A stretch of DNA of 57,509 nucleotides. It comes from Deltaproteobacteria bacterium (lineage in GTDB: Bacteria; Desulfobacterota; Desulfuromonadia; Desulfuromonadales; JAAYDE01). A model generated the notes under the pieces. The model was not told where the DNA came from, made no database searches, and saw only the letters and a program-made list of their open reading frames with translations. The stretch lies in contig JAFGRU010000039.1 of assembly GCA_016934985.1 (NCBI GenBank), positions 1 to 57,509 on the forward strand, read 5' to 3'. Below are positions 46,409 through 54,752 of this stretch, in pieces; the stretch's first letter is position 1; every line of letters starts with the position of its first letter. The translations under genes were made by a program, and so were the position numbers.

Positions 46409-47072
46409 GAGTACCTCCTTGACAGTTGTTTTTCAAACATACTCAAGTTGCGGATTTGTAACCGCTTAAGTGGCAAAACCTTGGAAGCCGGCCCTCTTTT
46501 CTCTTGCCGATTTCGAATCAAAAATCGATATGGACTTATAAACCGGCAGTTCCCCACCGTCAACCCCAAACCTCGGTTACCAAAAGGTCAAAGGGTTAAA
46601 TCGCCCTTAAACTCTTGCCGATTTTCTTCCCACGGAAAAAGACCCTTGAAAAATCATTTGAGAAAACCTAGTCTTCATTCGGCCAACTCACAATGATTTT
46701 TTACCAAAAGAGGGGATATTGACAACCAGTTCAAGAAAATTCTTTATTGGCGCCTCAAATGAAAAAATTTCGAGAACTCCTTAAACTGGCCTGTCTGATG
46801 TCGGTTTTTGGCGTTGCCCATTTCAACTTTGATTTTTCCACAGTTTGAACTTTTAAATAACTGGCCCAGAAGAGGAAAGGGGAACAAACAGTTACCCGCG
46901 GAATAGTAAGTAACAAACGACTAAAAATTGATTATTATTCATATGGATGGGGACTATTATTTAAAGTAAATTGTCCTTTCTGGAACAGGAGGGCTTTTCA
47001 TTTATCTGGGGCGTTTCAGCAGAAACCTTCTATCCGACAGGTGTTTCAGACCATTTCAAGTTGGACACGCAA
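46409..47072. other. Divergent intergenic region, 664 bp
   Basis: No supported gene. Open frames on both strands lack ribosome sites and recognisable sequence. It must hold the promoters of the DjlA-like gene and of the EamA gene, which I cannot place with confidence. Confidence 0.5.
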
Positions 47073-47966
47073 ATGCTCATTTATCTCAAATTATTGGCCA
47101 CCATGGCGTTCTGGGGAGGTACCTTTGTCGCCGCGCGAATGCTGGCCGGGGTGGTCCCACCAATCCACGCAGCTTTTCTACGCTTTACGATTGCCGGAGC
47201 CATCCTGTTACTCCTTTTGCGCCGGTTTGAAGGCCGTCTTCCTTCTCTTGAACGATCTCAATTGGGTGCGGTTATTTTATTGGGTTTGACAGGAGTTTTT
47301 GGCTATAACGTCGGCTTTTTTACCGGCCTTCAGACTGTTTCAGCGGGACGTGCAGCCCTTATTATTGCCCTCAATCCCATCGGCATTGCCGTGCTCTCGT
47401 CTCTCATCGGGGGTGAACCCCTCGGCATGGCTCGCGGTCTTGGGGTTATTACTTCGGTCGCAGGAGCCATTTTGATCATTAGCAACGGCCATCTTTCCCT
47501 TCTCACTGAAGGAATCGGCTTTGGGGAGTTGACCCTGCTTGGCTGTGTATTGTGCTGGGCCCTTTATTCGGTAATCGGCCGCCGTGCAATGCGAAATCTT
47601 TCGCCTCTGGCAGCCGTCACCTATTCGGCGGTGGCCGGCACCATCTTTCTCTTGCCCCTGGCCCTGTACCAGGGATTGCTGACCAAAACACTGAGTTACG
47701 GGCTCGGGGCCTGGGCCAGTATCCTTTATCTTGCGGTACTTGGAACCGTGGTAGGATTCCTCTGGTATTACCAGTCCATCAATAAGATCGGCACGGTCAG
47801 ATCCGGCGTATTTATCAACTTTGTTCCTGTTTTTGCAATGCTTTTTGGCCTCCTGTTGCTTGGCGAGCCCTTAACTCCCACACTCCTACAAGGCGGCACT
47901 CTTGTAATTGCCGGAGCCTGGATAACAAACAACAACGGGTTCTGGAGAACAAAGGAAAATCATTAG
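47073..47966 (+). CDS. EamA/DMT-superfamily transporter
   Basis: 297 aa from the ATG at 47073, the usual length; the longer frame from 46971 adds 34 residues without membrane character. It has ten hydrophobic segments in two EamA repeats, with MAFWGGTFVAARMLAG at the start of the first and LTLLGCVLCWALYSVIGRR at the start of the second. Such proteins export or import amino acids, nucleotides or other metabolites. The substrate cannot be inferred. Confidence 0.88.
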   Translation: MLIYLKLLATMAFWGGTFVAARMLAGVVPPIHAAFLRFTIAGAILLLLLRRFEGRLPSLERSQLGAVILLGLTGVFGYNVGFFTGLQTVSAGRAALIIALNPIGIAVLSSLIGGEPLGMARGLGVITSVAGAILIISNGHLSLLTEGIGFGELTLLGCVLCWALYSVIGRRAMRNLSPLAAVTYSAVAGTIFLLPLALYQGLLTKTLSYGLGAWASILYLAVLGTVVGFLWYYQSINKIGTVRSGVFINFVPVFAMLFGLLLLGEPLTPTLLQGGTLVIAGAWITNNNGFWRTKENH

Positions 47967-48364
47967 AATTTCGAGAATAGCGCCACGAAAACCATAGAAA
48001 GACCATAAAAGTCGGACAGCGGTCGCACTTAGTAAAGTAAATTAAAAAAAAGTGTCCGTCCTGGACCTGAAAGTTGCCGGAAAGCTTTACAGTCGTATCG
48101 GTTCTTCTTGAAAAACTCATGGTATCGCTCTAAACAACCTTCCAAAATTTTCTTCAAACTATTTATTTTCAAACTAACACCTTGAAGTAAAATTGTTTAT
48201 TTTTTGCCTTGAGGCTCAGTTTATGCAATTACCCGCAGGCACCAGGAAAATGCGGCACTGCTATTTGCCCCAACTAATGAAAATCTTAAAAAAATTCCAG
48301 TGGCCACATAAACAGAAGTTCTGTTGATCGAGCATCTAATTTTCAAGGGCAGGAGAAACGTTCC
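47967..48364. other. Intergenic region, 398 bp
   Basis: AT-rich and without a supported gene, terminator or clear promoter. Confidence 0.4.
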
Positions 48365-49549
48365 ATGATTGGCCGATGTCCTAGCTGTTTGGCGAAGTTT
48401 TCCATCGACGACTCGAAAATCGGTAGCAAAGGCATTAATATCCCTTGCGGCAAATGCGGCACCATGTTTTCGGTGACGCCGCCAGACCCGAAAACCACGC
48501 CGTCGGCCTCGGCTGAAACCATCGAGGCTATGGTGCTTGTCGCCCACGACAGCCATGCATTCTGCAAGGAGGCGACGCGAGTCCTCGAAAAGAGCCCTCA
48601 CGACATCAAGGTCATCATCGCCCATGATGACGAGGATCTGCTCTCAAGCCTCAAGTGCGAACCGCTCAACCTCATCCTGGTCGACATGGCTCTACCCGGC
48701 ATGTTCGGTTTCGAGGTCGCGGCCAAAATAAAAAATGATGTCTCATTGAGTCACATCAAGGTGATTCTCGCCTCCAGCGTTTACGAGCCGATGGGATATA
48801 AACGTAAACCATCATCGCTCTACGGCGCGGACGATTATATCGAAGCCCACCATATCCACGACATGCTTGTGGACAAGGTGGTAAGGCTGCTCAGCAGAAA
48901 AACCCCTGCCACCGTAGCGCCCGTGCCCAAACCCAAGGCCGATGAGCCCGCTGCCACGGGAACACCCAAACCGCAGGCCAAACCGTCACCACCGCCCCCC
49001 GACTCCCCTGACAACCTGAGCGCCCAGCGTTTGGCCCGCATCATTGTCAGTGACATCGCGCTCTACAACCAGGAGGTGATAGCAAAGGGGATCAAGGGCG
49101 GCAACCTAATGAAACTTCTTGAAAAGGAACTCAAGGAAGCACGCAACTTCTATGTCAAGCGCGTTCCGGAGGAAATCCGCTCCACAACCAATTACCTCGA
49201 GGACGAACTGCAAGCCCTGTTCAAAGCCCCAATCGACGCAAAACCCGCTGCAGGGAAAACTTCAAAACCAGAAGCCAAACCGGGAGCAGCGCCACCGGAC
49301 TCCCCCGACCATCAGAAAGCCCAGCGGTTGGCCCGAACAATTGTCAGCGACATCGCCCTTTACAGCCAGGAGGCGATCGAAAAAGGGATCAGGAACGGCA
49401 AGGTCATGAAACTCCTTGAGAAGGACCTCAAGGAAGCACGCGCCCTTTATATCAAGCGCGTAGCGTCTGAAATCCGCCTCACGACCAATTACCTTGGGGA
49501 CGAACTGCAAGCCTTGTTCAACCGCAAGCGAAAGGAACTCGGAATTTAG
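48365..49549 (+). CDS. Zinc-ribbon / receiver-like protein with duplicated C-terminal module
   Basis: 394 aa. Residues 1-36 are an MJ0042-type zinc ribbon (RCPSC and CGKCG). Residues 55-178 are a response-regulator receiver domain with candidate phospho-Asp D107 in LVDMALPG. A Pro/Ala/Lys-rich linker follows, then two copies of a helical module of about 75 residues beginning QRLARIIVSD (221) and QRLARTIVSD (320), offset 99 residues, separated by another Pro-rich linker. There is no DNA-binding or enzyme domain. The ATG has GGAG upstream. The modules are unknown to me. Confidence 0.82.
   Translation: MIGRCPSCLAKFSIDDSKIGSKGINIPCGKCGTMFSVTPPDPKTTPSASAETIEAMVLVAHDSHAFCKEATRVLEKSPHDIKVIIAHDDEDLLSSLKCEPLNLILVDMALPGMFGFEVAAKIKNDVSLSHIKVILASSVYEPMGYKRKPSSLYGADDYIEAHHIHDMLVDKVVRLLSRKTPATVAPVPKPKADEPAATGTPKPQAKPSPPPPDSPDNLSAQRLARIIVSDIALYNQEVIAKGIKGGNLMKLLEKELKEARNFYVKRVPEEIRSTTNYLEDELQALFKAPIDAKPAAGKTSKPEAKPGAAPPDSPDHQKAQRLARTIVSDIALYSQEAIEKGIRNGKVMKLLEKDLKEARALYIKRVASEIRLTTNYLGDELQALFNRKRKELGI
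48992..49528 (+). repeat. Tandem intragenic duplication in the receiver-protein gene
   Basis: Two units of about 240 bp, offset by 297 bp, encode the repeated helical modules and part of the linkers (PPDSPD before each). The proteins are about 70 percent identical by eye, so the duplication is not very recent. Confidence 0.75.
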
Positions 49550-49815
49550 CGACCTTTCGGTCGAAACGCATCGAGTCCAAATCCCCGTGCACCGGCCTGC
49601 CGGGGTTCATCCGCCCTCCCGCACCGGGTGACGTTCCGGCTTGGATTTAAAACAGCGGCAAGTTCCGTTTGAAAATTGTGGATTTTCCCCCAACATTATT
49701 GATAAATTCAAAAGTCTTTTAAGACCATATAATTAACATTTCTTTTTAATTCACCGTTTATTTTCAGTTTAAAAAACTTTTAAAATCCCTTCAAATACGA
49801 CATATTATTAAACCT
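49550..49815. other. Intergenic region
   Basis: About 265 bp. The left part is GC-rich with overlapping CCGG-type hairpins near 49583-49627, and the right part is very AT-rich. No gene is seen. Confidence 0.4.
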
Positions 49816-50055
49816 ATGTCCCTTGTTGAACTGATCACCTTTTACCTGCTCAACCTGGCCTTCTGGTTATGGGTCGCCCGTTGGGGCGGTGCGGAATGGC
49901 TTGAAGGTACCTTTCTCTCAGGTTTTCTTGTCAGTATCTGGGCGCCTCGGTGGTCTGCGGAAGGAATTAAACTATTTGCTTACGGCACCCTCTTTTTCAG
50001 CACGGTTCTTTTCGTTCTCGCTCTTTTCATTCCTGATTTCCGCTTGCTTATCTGA
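49816..50055 (+). CDS. Small membrane protein, 79 aa
   Basis: Two hydrophobic segments (about 5-20 and 53-75) separated by a loop with WAPRWSAEG. No family is recognised. The ATG lacks a strong SD. It is followed by a 35-aa membrane protein and the repeat protein upstream of the mla genes, all in one direction, so it may belong to an envelope operon. Confidence 0.5.
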   Translation: MSLVELITFYLLNLAFWLWVARWGGAEWLEGTFLSGFLVSIWAPRWSAEGIKLFAYGTLFFSTVLFVLALFIPDFRLLI

Positions 50056-50225
50056 AAACAGCCCCTGTATCGGTTTAAAAAGTTCTATGAACAATAGTTG
50101 GTTTCCCCATCCGGCAATCCTTTCTTTTCACTGGTAATTTTGCTAAGATGGGCGGAATTTTTATGCAGGAAAGCTGGCACTGTTAATCCTTTCTTTAAAG
50201 TTGCCGACAATTCGAGGAGCGAGCG

Positions 50226-50333
50226 ATGATGCCTTTCAGTTGGGGGGACACCCTGTTCATCTTCCTGGTCTGCCTCCTGATAGCCGGTCTGGTGGCACTG
50301 TCCAATCACTTCACTAAAAAAAGAAAGCCTTAA
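50226..50333 (+). CDS. 35-aa single-span membrane microprotein
   Basis: It begins with MMPFSWGDTLFIF, continues with a hydrophobic helix of about 20 residues and ends in a basic tail (KKRKP), so the C-terminus is probably cytoplasmic. GAGGAG is 6 nt before the ATG at 50226, an excellent ribosome site. It lies 38 bp before the next gene. It is not homologous to anything I can name. Confidence 0.55.
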   Translation: MMPFSWGDTLFIFLVCLLIAGLVALSNHFTKKRKP

Positions 50334-50371
50334 ATTTTAAGATTTATTGTGAAAATGTTTCAGGCCCTGGC

Positions 50372-51841
50372 GTGACATACCGTATTATTAAAGCGCTACC
50401 GTCTTTTTTTATTTTTATCCTCCTTCTGACGGTCCCCTCGGGAGCCACTGCCGGTGACGGTGTCTTCACCTTCTGGCCGCTGGTCGATTACCGCTATTCT
50501 TCCCAAGACAACTTTTACAGTTGGAAATTTCTGGGCCCATTTTTCAAGTATGAAAAAAATGGCTCCCTGCGCCAGCGCGCTTTTCGGCCGTTTTACTACC
50601 GCACCGACCACCTTGATACCGGCTCTTTCCAGCGGGAAATCCTCTTCCCCGTATCAACAAAAAGGACAACCGCCTCGGACGAATCCTTCCATGTTCTCAA
50701 CCTGTGGAACAGATACAAGCTGTTCAATGAAGGCAAGCCTGACGAGGTCAATTACCATACCTTCAGCATTTTCCCCTTAATCTTTTTTGGGCAAACCCGC
50801 GAAGACGAACGGTATTTTGCCTTTTTTCCTTTTGGCGGCACGATCAAGAATCGTTTCCAGCGGGATGAAATCAACTTTTTCCTGTTCCCCCTCTATGGAA
50901 AAACCGAACGTAACGGCACTACGACCCGCAACATCCTCTGGCCGATCTACGCCGCCATCGAAGGAGACAATGAATCCGGCACGAAAATATGGCCCCTCTG
51001 GGGCGCCAGCGAAAAAAAAGGCGTTTACAAAAAACGTTTCTTCCTCTGGCCATTATTTTTCAGATACGATCTCAATCTCGACAGCGAGGCCCCCGAAAAG
51101 GTACGTGCCTTTCTTCCTTTTTACGTACGCAGCACTTCTACAAACCACTCCTCAACCCATATTCTATGGCCTTTTTTCAGCCATATCCAAGATCGTGAAA
51201 AAGGCTATGAGGAATGGAACTATCCCTGGCCGCTGTTTCGCAAAACCGAAGGGCAGCATAAACAGTCCACCAAATATCTTCCTTTTTACGCCGATGAGAG
51301 GGTAGGGGAATTTAACAAGCGCTGGTTTTTGTGGCCGCTTTATAAGGTCGAGGAGGTTGAAGCTCCCGACTACTCTTTGCACCGCGACCGGGTTCTATTT
51401 TTCCTCTACTCAAACTTCGAGGAAAATCACTTGAGCCAACCGGAGAAAAACAAGAAAAGAATTGCTTTCTGGCCGTTTTTCACCTATGAAAAAAAGCACG
51501 CCATAACAGACTTCTTTTTTCTTTCCCTTGCCGAACCTTTTTTCCCAGAAAACGAGGCCATTGGCCGCATTTGGGGGCCGTTGTGGCGGATTTACCAGCA
51601 CCGCTACGATGGAAACAGGGACATCGAGGTCTCTTCTTTTTTATGGAATCTTTACTGGAAAGAGAGGCACGGCACAGACCTGGCCTGGGAGCTTTTCCCC
51701 CTGTTTAACTACCGCAACGAACAGGGGCATAAGAAAATGAAGCTTCTCAAAGGACTTTTCAGCTATAGTTCAGAAGCCAGGGAAAAATCTCTCGGCTTTT
51801 TGTATCTTCCCTGGAAACTCAGTTGGAAGAAAAATCTCTGA
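50372..51841 (+). CDS. Exported aromatic-rich repeat protein (beta-strand repeats)
   Basis: 489 aa, GTG start at 50372. A signal peptide (cleavage after ATA) is followed by about 20 short repeats spaced 15-25 residues, each built around a motif like FLWPLF, ILWPFF or AFLPFY and separated by charged turns. This alternation of Trp/Phe-rich strands and polar turns suggests an outer-membrane barrel or beta-solenoid. The gene lies 93 bp before mlaE. Function unknown; the context suggests the outer membrane. Confidence 0.75.
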   Translation: MTYRIIKALPSFFIFILLLTVPSGATAGDGVFTFWPLVDYRYSSQDNFYSWKFLGPFFKYEKNGSLRQRAFRPFYYRTDHLDTGSFQREILFPVSTKRTTASDESFHVLNLWNRYKLFNEGKPDEVNYHTFSIFPLIFFGQTREDERYFAFFPFGGTIKNRFQRDEINFFLFPLYGKTERNGTTTRNILWPIYAAIEGDNESGTKIWPLWGASEKKGVYKKRFFLWPLFFRYDLNLDSEAPEKVRAFLPFYVRSTSTNHSSTHILWPFFSHIQDREKGYEEWNYPWPLFRKTEGQHKQSTKYLPFYADERVGEFNKRWFLWPLYKVEEVEAPDYSLHRDRVLFFLYSNFEENHLSQPEKNKKRIAFWPFFTYEKKHAITDFFFLSLAEPFFPENEAIGRIWGPLWRIYQHRYDGNRDIEVSSFLWNLYWKERHGTDLAWELFPLFNYRNEQGHKKMKLLKGLFSYSSEAREKSLGFLYLPWKLSWKKNL

Positions 51842-51934
51842 TTACAGGGAAAAGAAAATGTTATTAATGGGGTTGCAGTCGGTCCTTCGTGGTCACTGCA
51901 AACTCATGTTTTTTGGCAACAAAGGATTGTTTGC

Positions 51935-52702
51935 ATGTTTGAATTTGTCGGCAGGAAGCTTCTGCGCCTTTTTCAAGGCACTGGCGAGATCGTCGTTCTC
52001 CTGCTACAGACCATCTTTTATTTCAAAGAGATCCCGCGCAACCTGCCGGCCATTTTTCGCCAGTTAAGTGAAATCGGCATCGGCACTTTGCCCATCACTG
52101 CCCTGATGGCTCTTTTTGTGGGCATGGTTCTGGCCCTTCAGACTGGCTCCCAACTGGCCCTTTACGGCACTCAGGATGTTATTGGCGCCATCGTCGGGCT
52201 CTCCATGGTCAAGGAATTGGGGCCGGTTATGACAAGTCTTTTGGTTGCGGGCCGAGTCGGGTCAGCCATGGCCGCCGAAGTCGGGGCTATGGAAGTCTAC
52301 GAGGAGATCGACGCCCTGAAAACCTTTCAGATCAGCCCGGTGCGCTACCTTGCCATGCCGCGTCTGGTCGGCTGTCTTCTGGCTATGCCGGCTCTGGTGG
52401 TTTTTGCCATCGTCATCGGCGTTATCGGTGGCGCCTTTGTCAGCAGCGTCAATCCTTTGATCAACGTGCCGGTCAATGTCTATTACGACAACATGATTCA
52501 AGCCCTTAATTATATGGAAATTTTGAAGGGGCTGATTAAAGCTACGGTATTCGGAGGTATTATCGCAGTTGTCGGTTGCTACATCGGCTTTCAAACCACG
52601 GGCGGAGCAAGAGGCATCGGCCAGTCAACCACGCGGGCGGTAGTACTCTCTTTTCTTCTAATTTTTGTGGCAAACTATTTTCTCACCCGGCTCATGCTTT
52701 AG
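51935..52702 (+). CDS. mlaE: MlaE-type ABC permease (phospholipid/lipid transport)
   Basis: 255 aa permease. [67 protein letters not shown] and the C-terminal [15 protein letters not shown] are family landmarks. It has five to six membrane spans. With MlaF and MlaD it forms the inner-membrane complex that moves phospholipids between the membranes. It is followed by mlaF after 25 bp. Confidence 0.93.
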   Translation: [255 protein letters not shown]

Positions 52703-52727
52703 GGGTCGTAGCACTGGGAGCCATCGT

Positions 52728-53558
52728 TTGAGTGCATTCCTGCAAAAATTACTGGGACGCGGCAACAACAAGGGGGCGGACACCAGCACCCTCGGGGTCC
52801 AGTACGCAAAACCGAAGGGGGTTGAGGTGCGAATAACTGATCTCAACAAATCCTTCAACGGCCACCACGTCCTTAAAAACATCAACTTGGTGGTAAAACC
52901 CAACGAGACCTTCGCCATCATCGGCCCGTCTGGAACGGGAAAAAGCGTTCTTCTCAAACACCTCGTCAAGCTTATCGAGCCGGACAGCGGTTCCATCCAC
53001 ATTAACGGCGTGGACATCCTCAAAAACGTTGACAAAAAAGCAAGTTACCGCTGCTCCATGGTGTTTCAGACATCAGCCCTGTTCAATTCCCTGTCGGTTG
53101 GCGAAAACGTCGGCCTGTGGCTGCGTGAAAACCGCATTTGTCCCGAAACGCGCATCCGCGCCATTATCCAGGAAAAGCTACGTTTGGTAGGACTCGCCGG
53201 CAAGGAAAACCTGCGTACTTCTGAAATTTCCGGTGGGATGAAAAAAAGGGTGGCCATCGCCCGTTCCCTGGCGGTGAATCCCGACCTTATTCTCTATGAC
53301 GAACCAACGGCCGAGCTCGATCCGGTCACCTCAGACGAACTGGCCCGGGTCATGAAAAGCCTGCGCCAGGAGCTTGATTTCACCACCATCATTGTCAGCC
53401 ACGACTTGAATTTTGCTCTTTATCTATCAGACCGGGTAGCTATGATTAACCAGGATGGGATTGTTGAGGTCGGCACCCCGGAGGAAATAAAAAAAAGCGA
53501 AAATCCCGTTGTCAGAAATTTCATATATACTACCACCAAAGGATTAAAGGGAGAATGA
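52728..53558 (+). CDS. mlaF: MlaF-type ABC ATP-binding protein
   Basis: 276 aa if the TTG at 52728 is the start (GGGAG upstream, 25 bp after mlaE); the longer frame from 52665 would overlap mlaE. An extra N-terminal stretch of about 35 residues precedes the ATPase fold. Walker A GPSGTGKSV, signature ISGGMKKRVAIARSL and Walker B LILYDEPTAELDPVTS are as in MlaF/Ttg2A proteins. It is separated from mlaD by 3 bp. Confidence 0.92.
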   Translation: MSAFLQKLLGRGNNKGADTSTLGVQYAKPKGVEVRITDLNKSFNGHHVLKNINLVVKPNETFAIIGPSGTGKSVLLKHLVKLIEPDSGSIHINGVDILKNVDKKASYRCSMVFQTSALFNSLSVGENVGLWLRENRICPETRIRAIIQEKLRLVGLAGKENLRTSEISGGMKKRVAIARSLAVNPDLILYDEPTAELDPVTSDELARVMKSLRQELDFTTIIVSHDLNFALYLSDRVAMINQDGIVEVGTPEEIKKSENPVVRNFIYTTTKGLKGE

Positions 53559-53561
53559 CTC

Positions 53562-54650
53562 ATGGCCCTTTCAACTGAAAAGAAGGTCGGAATATTTTTT
53601 CTGGCCGCCTTGATTCTTCTTGGAACCGTCATTGAATTTGTCGAGGGCTGGTCCCCTTTTGAGAAAAAGGACCCTTATCATGCCTTTTTCAAAACCGCAG
53701 TAGGCATTCGAAGCGGCGACCCGGTCCGCCTGTCAGGCGTTGAAGTGGGAAAAATCGTGAGCATCACAATTGCCGACAACCGCGTGCGCCTCGATTTCAC
53801 CGTGCAGGCCGGGACCACCATTCGCGAGGATTCTCAGGCGGAGATCCAGCAGACCAACTTTCTGGGAGGCCACTTTCTCGGCATCTCTTTCGGCACCCCT
53901 GAAAGCCCGCTGCTGACACCGGGTTCCACCGTTGCTTCCCGGGAAGCAACCTCCATAAACCAACTCATCTCCAACCTCAACCGCAACCAGGAAAAAGTCC
54001 TGGGAGAACTCGGAAATCTCCTTCAGGAAAGTCGCACCACTTTCTCCGACAGCATTAAACGCCTCAACACTATTGTCACCAAAATTGACACAGGGGAGGG
54101 CACCCTTGGCAAACTCATCAACGACCCTCAGCTCTATGAGGAACTGCACGGGTCCTTAACCGGTATTAACAAGGTTATGGGCCGTTTGCTTAACGGCGAG
54201 GGAACCTTGGGCCGGCTTTTGGATGACCCGGCTCTCTATGATGACGCCAAGAAAACTTTTGCCAATTTCCGGGATATCTCCGACAAAATGGCCAAGGGTA
54301 AAGGCACCATCGGACGCCTCCTGGGTGATGAAAAACTCGCCCGCCAAACCATGGAAACCTTTGAATCCCTGGCAGCCTTCACCAAAAAACTCAACTCCAG
54401 CGAAGGTACCCTCGGCAAACTAATGAATGATCCCCAGCTTTATGATGACGCCCGCATTGCCATGGAACGGGTCAAAAACATTACCGGGAAAATCGATCAG
54501 GGGGAGGGGACTCTCGGAAAACTTCTTAATGATGATTCCCTCTATTCGGATGCCAAGACCACTTTGAAAAAGGTTGAAAAAACTGTGGACGGACTGAGCG
54601 ATACCGGACCCATGTCTGCTTTAGGGGTTGTAGTCGGAACACTTTTTTAA
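53562..54650 (+). CDS. mlaD: MlaD-type MCE protein with 34-residue repeats
   Basis: 362 aa. A single N-terminal membrane span (about 10-30) precedes an MCE domain (about 38-115: GIRSGDPVRLSGVEVGKI.....NFLGGHFLGISFG) that binds lipid. The rest is helical. Five repeats start at residues 178, 212, 246, 280 and 314, each with an exact 34-residue period and the motif GEGTLGKLLNDPxLY. A weaker sixth copy starts at 144. The periplasmic repeats probably extend the lipid tunnel or bridge to the outer membrane. AAGGGAG precedes the ATG. Confidence 0.92.
   Translation: MALSTEKKVGIFFLAALILLGTVIEFVEGWSPFEKKDPYHAFFKTAVGIRSGDPVRLSGVEVGKIVSITIADNRVRLDFTVQAGTTIREDSQAEIQQTNFLGGHFLGISFGTPESPLLTPGSTVASREATSINQLISNLNRNQEKVLGELGNLLQESRTTFSDSIKRLNTIVTKIDTGEGTLGKLINDPQLYEELHGSLTGINKVMGRLLNGEGTLGRLLDDPALYDDAKKTFANFRDISDKMAKGKGTIGRLLGDEKLARQTMETFESLAAFTKKLNSSEGTLGKLMNDPQLYDDARIAMERVKNITGKIDQGEGTLGKLLNDDSLYSDAKTTLKKVEKTVDGLSDTGPMSALGVVVGTLF
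54093..54602 (+). repeat. Five tandem 102-bp coding repeats in mlaD
   Basis: Nucleotide span of the five 34-residue units. Spacing is constant without gaps, while the DNA itself has diverged. Confidence 0.85.
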
Positions 54651-54752
54651 TAGACTGGCCCGGTTTTTTGGGCGGAAGGGGACAACTTTTCAAATCAGCA
54701 GAAAAATTCCCATTTTTTGGCTAATATTCAGATTGCAAGGGGGCAGAAAAAG

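Noticed and set aside
46448..46696. 82-aa open frame upstream of the EamA gene
   Set aside because: No ribosome site, basic and Ser/Arg-rich composition typical of non-coding DNA.
48992..49528. CRISPR-like or satellite repeat
   Set aside because: There are only two diverged units and they are coding, so this is an intragenic domain duplication.
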